Below are positions 1 to 8,247 of a stretch of DNA of 64,000 nt, in pieces. A model generated the notes under the pieces. The model did no database searches, was not told the origin of the DNA, and saw only the letters and a program-made list of their open reading frames with translations. Position 1 is the first letter of the stretch, and each line of letters opens with the position of its first letter. The stretch is from positions 62,001-126,000 of the forward strand of contig NZ_LUJK01000001.1 of assembly GCF_001601825.1 (NCBI RefSeq). The letters are read 5' to 3'. The position numbers and the translations under genes are program-made. The DNA comes from Limnobacter sp. CACIAM 66H1. Its GTDB lineage: Bacteria; Pseudomonadota; Gammaproteobacteria; Burkholderiales; Burkholderiaceae_B.

Positions 1-326
1 TATTCCACCGCTTTGTCGCCCTGAATGCGCAACTCTGGTTGCTTGTCTTGTTGTGCCACAGCCTGCAGGCGAAGCTCCAGGTTTTCAAAGGTCAGTGTTT
101 CATCGTTCCACATCAGGCTGCCATCCCGTTGCACGGTGAGTGTAACCACGTCGGGTTTGACCTCTGTGGGTTGCTGGCTGGCCTGCGGCAAATCAACTTT
201 CACCGAATGCGTAATCACCGGCACGGTGATGATGAAAATAATCAGCAGCACCAACATCACGTCCACCAGCGGCGTCATGTTGATTTCACTCATTTCCTGC
301 TGATCGTCGTAAGAATTGAACGACAT
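1..326 (-). CDS. exbD: ExbD/TolR biopolymer transport protein (partial)
   Basis: The gene runs off the left edge, so only the first 108 or so residues are visible. The protein begins MSFNSYDDQQEMSEINMTPL and continues with one transmembrane helix (LVDVMLVLLIIFIITVPV) carrying the conserved membrane Asp of the ExbD/TolR family, then the start of the periplasmic domain. ExbD forms the plug of the ExbB proton channel and transmits proton-motive force to TonB. The ATG sits three bases past the exbB stop codon, with an AAGGAGG ribosome site inside the end of exbB, so the two are translated together. The family is clear; the C-terminus cannot be seen. Confidence 0.95.
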   Translation of the reverse strand, partial: MSFNSYDDQQEMSEINMTPLVDVMLVLLIIFIITVPVITHSVKVDLPQASQQPTEVKPDVVTLTVQRDGSLMWNDETLTFENLELRLQAVAQQDKQPELRIQGDKAVE

Positions 327-329
327 GGC

Positions 330-1049
330 TTACGCCTCCTTTTTCAAGGGCATGGTGCGTACGGCAGAGTCTTTTTGCATGGGGGACCCGGTCAGGAAGT
401 AGGCGTGCAACTGGCGCGCAAATCGGTTCAACTTGCTCAGCAAGCCTTTGTTGGCCCGGGTCAGTGCGTTGTAGCCCAGCACCGCTGGAATGGCCACGGC
501 AAGGCCGAATGCAGTCATGATCAGGGCCTCGCCCACCGGGCCTGCGACTTTGTCGATACTGGCCTGGCCTGAAACACCAATGCCCACCAGCGCATGGTAA
601 ATGCCCCACACCGTACCGAACAGGCCAACAAACGGGGCTGTAGAACCCACTGAAGCCAAAATGGACAGACCAGACTGCAGCTTTTCAGCGGCTTCATCCA
701 TGGCGCCGCGCAGCGCTTCGCTGAGCCAGTCGGCCAGGCTGATTTGCCCGTGCAGGTCGTCTTTGTTCGTGCTGTGATGGTTCACAGCCGCCTGGCCCTC
801 GATCGCCATGTGGTGAAACGGGTTGCCGGTGTCTTTGCCCAGCACCTGAAGACCTTCTGCGAAGCTGTGGGTGTGCCAGAACTTGTCGACTGCGCCAACA
901 TTTTTACGCAGGCGATACAGGCGAATGCTGCGGGTGATGATGACGTACCAGGACGCAATCGACATGATCAACAGCAGCAGTGCCACGCTTTTGATGACCC
1001 AGTCACCTTGGGCCCACATGGCGGCCATACCGTAAGGGTTGTTTTCCAT
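330..1049 (-). CDS. exbB: ExbB/TolQ proton channel protein
   Basis: This 239-residue inner-membrane protein is of ExbB size. It has an N-terminal helix (about 15-38), a cytoplasmic loop, and two C-terminal helices with typical family sequence (GLFGTVWGIYHALVGIG near 145-160 and EALIMTAFGLAVAIPAV near 173-190). With ExbD it forms the proton channel that energises TonB. It lies between tonB and exbD in one operon, and a GAGG site precedes the ATG. Given the neighbours it should power the siderophore and haem receptors in this block. TolQ is the main alternative but is less likely beside tonB. Confidence 0.95.
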   Translation of the reverse strand: MENNPYGMAAMWAQGDWVIKSVALLLLIMSIASWYVIITRSIRLYRLRKNVGAVDKFWHTHSFAEGLQVLGKDTGNPFHHMAIEGQAAVNHHSTNKDDLHGQISLADWLSEALRGAMDEAAEKLQSGLSILASVGSTAPFVGLFGTVWGIYHALVGIGVSGQASIDKVAGPVGEALIMTAFGLAVAIPAVLGYNALTRANKGLLSKLNRFARQLHAYFLTGSPMQKDSAVRTMPLKKEA

Positions 1050-1079
1050 TTCAATAAACCTCGCTTAAATTCAATGTTC

Positions 1080-1793
1080 TCAGTTATTCAATACAAAAGA
1101 AACCGGTTGCACATACCAAAACGGAATTGGCTTGTCGCCTCGTTTCGCGGGCACGTACTTCCAGGTTTTCACAGCCTGAAGGGCTGCATTGTCCAGTCGC
1201 GGAAATCCGCTTGACCGGTTCAGCTTGATTTCACCCACACTACCGTCAGGGAGAATGTACACATCCAGCATCACCCGCCCTTGCTCGCCCAATCGGCGTG
1301 ACAGTGCCGGGTATTGCGGCGCCGGGTTGTTCAGGTGCGCGGCGTCCGTGCGTGGCGGCGTTACAGGTGCTGGCGCCTCGGGTGCTGGCGTGGCCTGTTG
1401 AACAGGCGCAGATGGCGGCGCAGGTGGAGTTGGGGCCGCTTGCTGTACCGGTTCCTGCGCCACTTCACGCACAGGCTCGGGCTTTGGTGTTGGCTTGGGC
1501 GTCGGTTTGGCCACAGGCTTTGGTGTGGGTACGGGTTTTGGTTCCGGCTTGGGCGGCGGCACTGGCTTGGGCGGTGGCGGGGCGGGTTCAGGTTCAGGCG
1601 CTACCAATACACCCACTACGCTGGGTGGCGTAACAACAGGCTCACTGACGCTGAGTTGTTGCGCGGCCCAAACCAAACCCAGCACGTGCAACAACACCAC
1701 ACCGGCGAAGGTGACGGCATTGCTGATTGTTTGAGTGTTGTTGCCCTGTAGAGCACTCATTGGAACGGACATGGTGTTCAACGTTGTGTTCAT
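1080..1793 (-). CDS. tonB: Energy transducer TonB
   Basis: The 237-residue protein has the TonB plan: a short cytoplasmic N-terminus, one transmembrane helix (about 28-48), a long Pro/Lys/Glu-rich spacer (about 60-150) and a C-terminal TonB domain (about 155-235; PQYPALSRRLGEQGRVMLD and the closing YVQPVSFVLNN). It carries energy from ExbBD to outer-membrane receptors. It is the first gene of a tonB-exbB-exbD operon, 30 bp before exbB. A Fur-like AT-rich site lies about 70-90 bp upstream. No strong ribosome site is visible, so the exact Met (1 or 8) is uncertain. Confidence 0.95.
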   Translation of the reverse strand: MNTTLNTMSVPMSALQGNNTQTISNAVTFAGVVLLHVLGLVWAAQQLSVSEPVVTPPSVVGVLVAPEPEPAPPPPKPVPPPKPEPKPVPTPKPVAKPTPKPTPKPEPVREVAQEPVQQAAPTPPAPPSAPVQQATPAPEAPAPVTPPRTDAAHLNNPAPQYPALSRRLGEQGRVMLDVYILPDGSVGEIKLNRSSGFPRLDNAALQAVKTWKYVPAKRGDKPIPFWYVQPVSFVLNN

Positions 1794-1861
1794 TGAGTCA
1801 ATTGCTTCGATCTTGCTTGCTGACTATTCAATCAGCAAGCAATTTTCATGCACTCCAATTT

Positions 1862-1880
1862 GTGAATGAGAATTAATATC
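1862..1880 (-). promoter_or_regulatory. Fur-box-like site upstream of tonB
   Basis: The minus strand reads GATATTAATTCTCATTC, a partial match to the palindromic Fur consensus GATAATGATAATCATTATC. It lies between tonB and the end of the receptor gene. The match is moderate; iron repression is inferred. Confidence 0.5.
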
Positions 1881-1906
1881 AAAAAGAGTGTAGCAGATCT
1901 TGGCGA

Positions 1907-4102
1907 TTAGAATTCGACCGACAAGCTCACATTGACGGTTCTCGGCGTGCTGGTACCCACACGCACTGCACCGAATGAATCGGTGGTAGTGCCTGCTTGC
2001 GCGTAGTTGTATTCTTCATCGGTGATGTTTTTCAGATTCAATTGCACTTTCCAACCATCTGCCTTGTAATAGGCCAAGGCATCCAGTTGCGCCCAGCCAT
2101 CGTATTTGGCACGGTTCTCTGTAGACACAAACGAGCCAGTTTGAGCAAACACGCCAAGTCCCAGGCCCAATCCCTTGTACTGGCCACGTTGCACTTCATA
2201 AACGCCAAACAAATTACCAGAATGTTCAGGAATACCCGGCAGGACATTGCCTTCCTGACCCGCCAGTGAAGGGTCTACTGCAAGAAGTTGATTGTCCAGA
2301 TAGGCATAGCCAGCCACCACGCGGAAAGAGTCATTCACTTTGCCAATGGCTTGAATGTCGAAGCCCAGGGTTTGGGTTTCGCCCAGGTTGGTGGACCATT
2401 GTTCCCCTGCTGGCAAACCAGATGAGGCCGGGTCAGTGACCGCCACATCGGACTTGCGCAAATCAAAAATTGCAGCGGTGATGTCCAGTTGCTTGTTCAA
2501 CAACTGTTTTTTGATACCCAGTTCATACTGCTCAGTGCGTTCCGGGTCCAGCGGTGCACCGCCGATACCGTTGCCTGTTGCAGGGTTAAAGCCGGTGGCG
2601 GTAGTGGGGGTAAAACCTTTGGCCCAACTGCCGTAATACGACAAGGTGTCGGTAGCCTTGTACACCAGGCCAAGTCGGGGTGAAATGTCATCGCTGTCCA
2701 CACCGGCTTGGCGATCTTCAAATTGGGTGCTGCGCAAACCCGCCAGCACATTCCATTTTTCTCCGATTGAGATCAGGTCTTGAATCACAAGGCCTTGCTG
2801 GCGCGCGCTGCTTCCGCCTTGGGTAAACGGACCCACCACCACTCCGCCGGGAGGAATGCCGCTGTATTGCCCGGTATTGACGTTGTATGTGATTTGGGTG
2901 CCCGACGCAGAAATCGTGTTGTTCACAATGCGTTCATAGTCACCTTGTAACAGGAACTTGTGACCGATGTTTTGCCCAAACAATGTGCCGCCATCGAGTT
3001 GCCACTGATACTTCAGCACCATGCTGTCGCTTTCGCCTTGGCCACCCTGTTGCGAGGCACGAATGGCCACATCGCCATTGTCTGCAACCACTTGCATATT
3101 GGGGCCAAGTGCTCTCGGGCTGGAGTCAAACAGGGTTTTGTCGACGCGGGTGCGTGAATAGTTGGCAGTGACCGACGAGCCATTGTCAAAGAAGTGTTCG
3201 GCCAGCAAGGCGAATCGATTGTAGTCGCTTTCGGTGTTTTCGTTCCAGCCGGGAATGCCGTAGAACTGGGTGCCGTTCAGGCGACCGCTGTAGGAATAGC
3301 CGGTGGCATTGTTGCCATCGAGCACCTGACCACGGTCTTGGGTGTAGGTGTCGGTGATGTATTCGTATTGCGCAGTGACCAGTGTTTGAGGACTCAGCTT
3401 CCAGGTCAACGAGGGCGCCACGAGCTGACGATCCCGGAAGGTGAAGTCACGGTGACTACCACTGTCCTCAGACGACAGAATCAATCGGTATGCAAACGTA
3501 TCGCTCAGCGGTCCGGTGAAATCAGCTTCGACGCGATAATAGTCGTCGCTGCCGGCAATCACCTCGGCCGCCCTGTACTCGGTGAACTTTGGTTTTTTGG
3601 TGACATAGTTGATGACACCGCCTGGTTCGCCCTGACCATACAAAATTGACGCAGGGCCTTTCAAAATGTCGTAGCGCTCAATATTGGCGGTTTCAGTGGT
3701 GGCAATGTTGGTGGCATTGAACACGTTGTTGATGCGTGCACCGTCTTTGTAAAGCGACTGGGATGCATCGAAACCCCGAATCGAGAATTTTTCCTCGCCA
3801 CCATTGCCCTGTTTGAATTTGGTGACACCAGCCACGTTGCGCAATGCATCTTCAACGTTGTTAACTTGCTGGTCTTCCAGAATGTCGATGGGAATGCTGA
3901 TGGTGGTCAGCGGTGTGCTCATCGGGTCCGCTTCGAAGCCCAAGGCTGTGTTGGTGGTCGGTTCTTTGTAAACCCGCTCAAACCCGGTGACCTGTACTTC
4001 TTGAAGTGTAGCCGCCTCATTTTGTTGAGTACTTTGTGACCATGCAGCCGGGTGACAACCTACAGCTGCGCCAATCGCCACGGCCAGCGCGCGTTTTTTC
4101 AT
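1907..4102 (-). CDS. TonB-dependent siderophore receptor
   Basis: The protein is about 731 residues from the preferred start MKKRALAVAIG, which begins a clear signal peptide; the longer track start adds ten residues before it. An N-terminal plug domain (ILEDQQVNNVEDALRNVAGV; later GPASILYGQGEPGGVINYVTKKP) is followed by a 22-strand-type barrel ending in the aromatic C-terminus SLSVEF. The sequence resembles the FpvA/FhuE-type ferric-siderophore receptor group. It sits downstream of a Fur-like site and beside tonB-exbBD, so it is most likely an iron-repressed siderophore importer. The ligand cannot be read from sequence. Confidence 0.9.
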   Translation of the reverse strand: MKKRALAVAIGAAVGCHPAAWSQSTQQNEAATLQEVQVTGFERVYKEPTTNTALGFEADPMSTPLTTISIPIDILEDQQVNNVEDALRNVAGVTKFKQGNGGEEKFSIRGFDASQSLYKDGARINNVFNATNIATTETANIERYDILKGPASILYGQGEPGGVINYVTKKPKFTEYRAAEVIAGSDDYYRVEADFTGPLSDTFAYRLILSSEDSGSHRDFTFRDRQLVAPSLTWKLSPQTLVTAQYEYITDTYTQDRGQVLDGNNATGYSYSGRLNGTQFYGIPGWNENTESDYNRFALLAEHFFDNGSSVTANYSRTRVDKTLFDSSPRALGPNMQVVADNGDVAIRASQQGGQGESDSMVLKYQWQLDGGTLFGQNIGHKFLLQGDYERIVNNTISASGTQITYNVNTGQYSGIPPGGVVVGPFTQGGSSARQQGLVIQDLISIGEKWNVLAGLRSTQFEDRQAGVDSDDISPRLGLVYKATDTLSYYGSWAKGFTPTTATGFNPATGNGIGGAPLDPERTEQYELGIKKQLLNKQLDITAAIFDLRKSDVAVTDPASSGLPAGEQWSTNLGETQTLGFDIQAIGKVNDSFRVVAGYAYLDNQLLAVDPSLAGQEGNVLPGIPEHSGNLFGVYEVQRGQYKGLGLGLGVFAQTGSFVSTENRAKYDGWAQLDALAYYKADGWKVQLNLKNITDEEYNYAQAGTTTDSFGAVRVGTSTPRTVNVSLSVEF

Positions 4103-4269
4103 GACAGCAAACCTTTGAAATAAAAGATGCACTGGCTTGCGGCGGCTGGCTGGTGCGGGAGGGTCTTTCTGAGCGAGGAAGGCCTACCGGTGAGGATGCC
4201 AACTGTTGCGAAGAAGGAGATTGATCGGTAGGCCCACGGCAATCTCACTCGGAAAGATAGAAACGAGAA

Positions 4270-4288
4270 GTGTTCTCATTATTATTTG
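4270..4288. promoter_or_regulatory. Fur-box-like site between receptor and bfr
   Basis: The plus strand reads TGTTCTCATTATTATTT and the minus strand AAATAATAATGAGAACA, a good half-palindromic Fur match. The 4103-4406 gap is shared by the divergent siderophore receptor and bacterioferritin genes and holds nothing else I can identify. Control of the receptor is more likely than control of bfr. Confidence 0.55.
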
Positions 4289-4406
4289 GCTTTTCGATTT
4301 TGGCAAGTACTTTTTTAAGAAGCGCACCAGAAAAGGGTTTCGGCCCCCTTGGCCCGCGTTGTACACTGTGGATTGAGTTGATTTTTGAATGCAAGGGAGA
4401 AGAACA

Positions 4407-4883
4407 ATGAAAGGTTCAAGCAAGGTGATTGCGGCACTGAATGCGCAATTGAAGAATGAATTGACTGCGATTAACCAGTATTTCCTGCATTCGCGCATTT
4501 TCGGCAATTGGGGCCTGGATGTATTGAAGAAGAAAGAATATGAGGAATCCATCGGTGAAATGAAGCACGCTGATTTGCTGATTGAACGCGTGCTGATGCT
4601 GGATGGTCTGCCCAATCTGCAAGACCTGGGCAAGTTGATGATTGGCGAAAATACACGCGAGATTCTGGAAAGCGACCTGAAAATGGAAAGCGCAGCCCAA
4701 GTGACGATTAAGGATGGCATCAAGGCGTCGGAAGACGAGCGCGATTATGTTTCTCGCGACATTCTGAAAGAAATTCTGGAAGACACCGAAGAACACATCG
4801 ATTGGCTGGAAACCCAGCTGAGCCTGATTGACAGGGTGGGTTTGCAGAATTATGAGCAATCCATGATGGGTGTTTCAGAGTAA
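4407..4883 (+). CDS. bfr: Bacterioferritin
   Basis: This is a 158-residue haem-binding ferritin of standard size that stores iron in a 24-subunit shell. The start at MKGSSKV is chosen because AAGGGAGAAG lies just before it; the track start six residues upstream is less likely. Visible ferroxidase ligands are Glu18, Glu51, His54, Glu94 and His130, and Met52 (EMKHAD) is the interface haem ligand. Position 127, Glu in E. coli Bfr, is Thr here (DTEEH); I recall this pattern in other betaproteobacterial Bfr proteins. The partner ferredoxin gene bfd follows. Confidence 0.95.
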   Translation: MKGSSKVIAALNAQLKNELTAINQYFLHSRIFGNWGLDVLKKKEYEESIGEMKHADLLIERVLMLDGLPNLQDLGKLMIGENTREILESDLKMESAAQVTIKDGIKASEDERDYVSRDILKEILEDTEEHIDWLETQLSLIDRVGLQNYEQSMMGVSE

Positions 4884-4929
4884 ATTTTCCAACGATTTTC
4901 GAATTGTGTTGAAAAAATGCTTGATTGTA

Positions 4930-4948
4930 GTAATGCGAATCATTATTA
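4930..4948 (+). promoter_or_regulatory. Fur box upstream of bfd
   Basis: GTAATGCGAATCATTATTA is one of the best Fur-consensus matches in the window, about 35 bp before the GTG start of bfd. It implies iron-starvation induction of bfd separately from bfr, which agrees with the known role of Bfd in iron release. Confidence 0.7.
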
Positions 4949-4982
4949 TTACTTTCAAGTTCAACGCAATTTGAGGTCACCC

Positions 4983-5183
4983 GTGATCGTCTGCATTTGT
5001 GCCAACGTTAGCGACCGTACCATTTCTGAAGCCGTGCGCAGCGGTTGTGGTTCAGTAGACGACATCACCATGAAAACAGGTGCATGTTCGGGCTGCGGCC
5101 AGTGTCGCATGCACTGTCAAAGTGAAATCGACGCGCACAACACGCTGATTCAAGTCAGCGAAATGAGCCAGCAAGCGGTTTGA
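4983..5183 (+). CDS. bfd: Bacterioferritin-associated ferredoxin
   Basis: This 66-residue [2Fe-2S] protein reads MIVCICANVSDRTISEAV from a GTG start; the track ORF begins earlier at an ATG lying over the Fur box. Two Cys in a CxC near the N-terminus and two in CSGCGQC form the cluster site typical of Bfd. It passes electrons into bacterioferritin to reduce and mobilise stored iron. It lies 99 bp after bfr behind its own Fur box. The start choice rests on family length and TGAGG upstream. Confidence 0.93.
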   Translation: MIVCICANVSDRTISEAVRSGCGSVDDITMKTGACSGCGQCRMHCQSEIDAHNTLIQVSEMSQQAV

Positions 5184-5218
5184 TTTTCCAGCTCAATCGC
5201 TTGCCTTTATTTCCCGCC

Positions 5219-5968
5219 TTAGCTTCCAAATTTCAAAATTCTCGCGGCTGCCCTGGCATGGCTGGGTTCACCCAAGGCTTGTTCGGGGCTTGAATTCCCT
5301 GATTCTGTAAATCGTCTTTTCGCGGCTTGCCGCGGCAACACAGTGCCTGCTTCGTTGCGAAACTGGTCGAAATAATCCAGCCACGGTTGAACCTTTGAAT
5401 TCGCTTGGGTTTGGCCTCCACATTGTTCTACGAATTCCTGATCGGTACGCCTGGCTTTGTAATCCGCCAGGCAATCAGCAAGCATTCCCGCCTGCAAGCC
5501 GTCAATGAAACGCGGGTTGATTTGGTATTTTAAAAAACCCGGCGTATTGGAGTGCACGATGTCTATTTTCAGGTCGGGTGCATTCTCGCGTGTCATGTGC
5601 AACACATGGGCGAAATTTGCGTCGCGTTTCAAATTCAGTTTGCCCAGTGTTTCTGGATTGGCCAGTTCTACTCGGCGAATTGCAGTGTCATTGACAACGA
5701 CATCAAGATCATGGGGAAGTGGCAGTTTGCATGTGGCGTTGGGGTGTTCCAGTGCATGAAGGTGCATGCAAGTGCTGCCCACCACGGTGTAGTTATTGCG
5801 CCCGCCTAGCAGGGTGTCGAGGGCATGAACCAGTTTACTCGCGTTGACGCCGGGGAGTGCATTTTCGAGGGTGGCTGTAACCCGTGTGGACACTGCTAGA
5901 TTTTGAGATCGATCAGGTGAATGACAGAGCGAACAGGATGTAAGGGGCGATAAGGATGATGCTTCCAT
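5219..5968 (-). CDS. Unknown protein with nucleotidyltransferase-like motif
   Basis: I do not recognise the family. The protein is about 249 residues from ATG 5968 (268 from a TTG at 6025); neither start has a clear ribosome site. The N-terminus is Ser/Thr/Asn-rich and probably disordered. The core contains VGSTCMHLHALEH and, about 20 residues on, PHDLDVVV. A GS followed by a DxD in a hydrophobic strand is the signature of the polymerase-beta-type nucleotidyltransferase fold. A third acidic residue may be in LKIDIVH. The C-terminus is basic and disordered-looking. There is no operon partner. Function is unknown. Confidence 0.5.
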   Translation of the reverse strand: MEASSLSPLTSCSLCHSPDRSQNLAVSTRVTATLENALPGVNASKLVHALDTLLGGRNNYTVVGSTCMHLHALEHPNATCKLPLPHDLDVVVNDTAIRRVELANPETLGKLNLKRDANFAHVLHMTRENAPDLKIDIVHSNTPGFLKYQINPRFIDGLQAGMLADCLADYKARRTDQEFVEQCGGQTQANSKVQPWLDYFDQFRNEAGTVLPRQAAKRRFTESGNSSPEQALGEPSHARAAARILKFGS

Positions 5969-6070
5969 GTTGTGATTGAGCGCAGTTGAATTGCTTGTGT
6001 GACTTTGGCGGGTGTGAGGGTTCAATAATTAATACATTTTGACGATAGATTTATTTTTTCATTTCAAAAT

Positions 6071-6095
6071 AAATAATAATAGAAACAATTATCAA
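6071..6095 (+). promoter_or_regulatory. Fur-like AT-rich site upstream of FecA-like receptor
   Basis: AATAATAATAGAAACAATTATCAA lies within 40 bp of the receptor start. It contains two overlapping Fur-type half sites. The stretch is so AT-rich that the match could partly be chance. Confidence 0.5.
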
Positions 6096-6111
6096 TAAAT
6101 AAAAAATAATC

Positions 6112-8190
6112 ATGTCAAATTTTTGTCGCAGCACCTGTTCCAACCATCTCAAACGGATTCCGATTGACTTTTTCGCGAGTGCGGTCACTCTTGCCTGCCT
6201 CTCCTTTAGCGGAGCTTCAATTGCACAGAACCTCGCCCCAGTCACGGTGCAATCGGATTGGTTAGGCCCACCCACTGAAGAAAGTGTGAAAACCTACACG
6301 GGTGCGCGCACAGTGCTTGAGAAAGAAGACCTTGAAGAGCGTGGTGCATTGAACCTGGAAGATGCCTTGCGCCGAGTGCCTGGCGTTCAAGTGCTGGATG
6401 AAACCGGCACCGGGATTTTGCCCAATATCGGTGTACGTGGCTTGAATCCTTTGCGCAGTGAACGTTTACAAATTCTGGTGGATGGTTACCCAATTGCAAT
6501 TGGACCTTACACCAATGTGGGTTTATCACTTTTCCCGGTTACATTGCCCAGTCTTGAGGCTGTGGATTTGGTGCGTGGCGGTGCAGCCGTTCATTACGGC
6601 CCGAACAATGTGGGTGGTGTATTGAACCTGGTAACCAAGCCTATTCCCGCCAAAACCAGTCAAACATTCCGCGAGCGTCTTCAAATTTCCGAAGAAACCG
6701 GCAATATGCTGACCGACACCTACTACCGCATTGGTGGTTTTGTGCGTGAAGACCTCGGCTTGCAATTTCAGGCCAACATTGTGGATGGCAAGGGGCAGCG
6801 TGATCGTTCAGACACCGAAGTACGCAACTTCATTGTGGATGGTGAGTACTACCTGAATTCCAACAACGATTTCAAGGCGCAGTTGCAGTATTACGAGGTA
6901 AAGGCCGAGCTGCCGGGTGCTCTAAGCCCTGCCGCTTATGATCAAAACCCCAACCAGTCGCAAAAACCCTTTGATGCGTATGATGCAGATATGTGGCGGG
7001 CCACTTTCACCTGGAATCATTCTTTCTCAGACGATTTCAAACTGACATGGCGCAATTTTGCCCACCAAGCCAACCGCACGTTCTTCTTTAGTCAGTCAGC
7101 CACTTTCTCGGATGACCCTGCACAAACGCCCGCGTTTGTTCTCGATTCCCCACGTGTATTCAGCGTACATGGCACAGAGCCTCGCTTTACCAAGCAGATC
7201 GACAACCACACCCTGATCGCTGGTGCACGTTTTGTGGAAGAAGATGTGCGTTTCGACGTAAGCCGCACAACGCTTGCAACAGGTGCAGTGAACCCTTTCC
7301 GCCGCTGGGACTTCAGCACCAAGGCGATGGCGTATTACGTCAGCGACACGATTGCCTTGATGGACGATCGCCTGAAAGTAACACCGGGTATTCGCTATGA
7401 GGACGTGGAAACCAACTACAGGGATTTGAACACGGGCGCACAGTTTCAGAACAACCCGGATGAATGGTTGCCCGGCTTGACTGTGGGTTATCAGGCCACG
7501 AAAGATGTGTTTGTATTTGCCAATGCGCAGCGCTCTTTGGTGCCGGTGCAAACTGCGCAGGTTACCCGCGGTGGTGATGTGGGCAATGAAACCGCTGAAA
7601 ACTATGAAATTGGTTCACGCTGGCAAATTAACCCACATGCCAATATCGCGGCAACCTTGTTCCGAGTGGATTACAAAGACCAAATCGTCTTCGACACGGG
7701 CGCGTTCCGCAACCTGGGTGAAACACGCCAGGAAGGTGTTGAACTGGAAGGTCGCTGGAACCTTGACAGTCAAACTGAACTCGGCATGAGCTACACCTAT
7801 CTGGATACGGAACAACTATCGGGCGCGGATCAAGGCAAGAAACTTCGCAATGCGCCAACTCACCACATTGGTGTTGACGCTGTACACAAGTTTGGCAAGT
7901 GGACTGCCAATGCGAATGCCTTGTATGTTTCTGAAAGTTTCAGTGATTCAGCGAACACACAGGCTGAAACTGCCAACGGCAGCGCCGGCGAGTTGCCTGC
8001 CTACACCCTGGTGAACATGCGAGTGGGTCGTGATTTTCCGATTGGTCAGGGCAAAAACATGAACCTTGGTTTTGGCATCAACAACCTGTTTGATGAGCAA
8101 TACTTCTTCCGTGGTGTGGATGTGAGTACCATCGGCCGGGTGCCTGCACCTGGACGTATGTTGCTGGTTGAAATGCAAGTTGATTTTTAA
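6112..8190 (+). CDS. TonB-dependent receptor, FecA-like
   Basis: The 692-residue outer-membrane receptor has a signal peptide ending near SGASIAQ, a plug domain (LEDALRRVPGVQVLDETG; RGLNPLRSERLQILVDGYPI; GPNNVGGVLNLVTKPIP) and a beta-barrel ending RMLLVEMQVDF. The plug resembles ferric-dicitrate receptor FecA, but the extra N-terminal signalling domain of FecA is absent, so it should not drive an anti-sigma relay. A Fur-like site overlaps its promoter and an intrinsic terminator follows. The substrate is inferred only as a ferric chelate. Confidence 0.88.
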   Translation: MSNFCRSTCSNHLKRIPIDFFASAVTLACLSFSGASIAQNLAPVTVQSDWLGPPTEESVKTYTGARTVLEKEDLEERGALNLEDALRRVPGVQVLDETGTGILPNIGVRGLNPLRSERLQILVDGYPIAIGPYTNVGLSLFPVTLPSLEAVDLVRGGAAVHYGPNNVGGVLNLVTKPIPAKTSQTFRERLQISEETGNMLTDTYYRIGGFVREDLGLQFQANIVDGKGQRDRSDTEVRNFIVDGEYYLNSNNDFKAQLQYYEVKAELPGALSPAAYDQNPNQSQKPFDAYDADMWRATFTWNHSFSDDFKLTWRNFAHQANRTFFFSQSATFSDDPAQTPAFVLDSPRVFSVHGTEPRFTKQIDNHTLIAGARFVEEDVRFDVSRTTLATGAVNPFRRWDFSTKAMAYYVSDTIALMDDRLKVTPGIRYEDVETNYRDLNTGAQFQNNPDEWLPGLTVGYQATKDVFVFANAQRSLVPVQTAQVTRGGDVGNETAENYEIGSRWQINPHANIAATLFRVDYKDQIVFDTGAFRNLGETRQEGVELEGRWNLDSQTELGMSYTYLDTEQLSGADQGKKLRNAPTHHIGVDAVHKFGKWTANANALYVSESFSDSANTQAETANGSAGELPAYTLVNMRVGRDFPIGQGKNMNLGFGINNLFDEQYFFRGVDVSTIGRVPAPGRMLLVEMQVDF

Positions 8191-8210
8191 TCGACGAACA
8201 CCATGGTGAA

Positions 8211-8247
8211 AAGCGGGTGGTGAAGGAATTCATCACCCGCTTTTTTT
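8211..8247 (+). terminator. Intrinsic terminator after FecA-like receptor
   Basis: AAGCGGGTGGTGAAGGAATT pairs with TTCATCACCCGCTT and is followed by seven T. It separates this gene from the convergent cytochrome c gene, whose stop codon overlaps the T-run. Confidence 0.85.

Noticed and set aside
286-609. Minus-strand ORF overlapping exbB and exbD
   Set aside because: It is out of frame with both well-conserved genes and carries no family signal.
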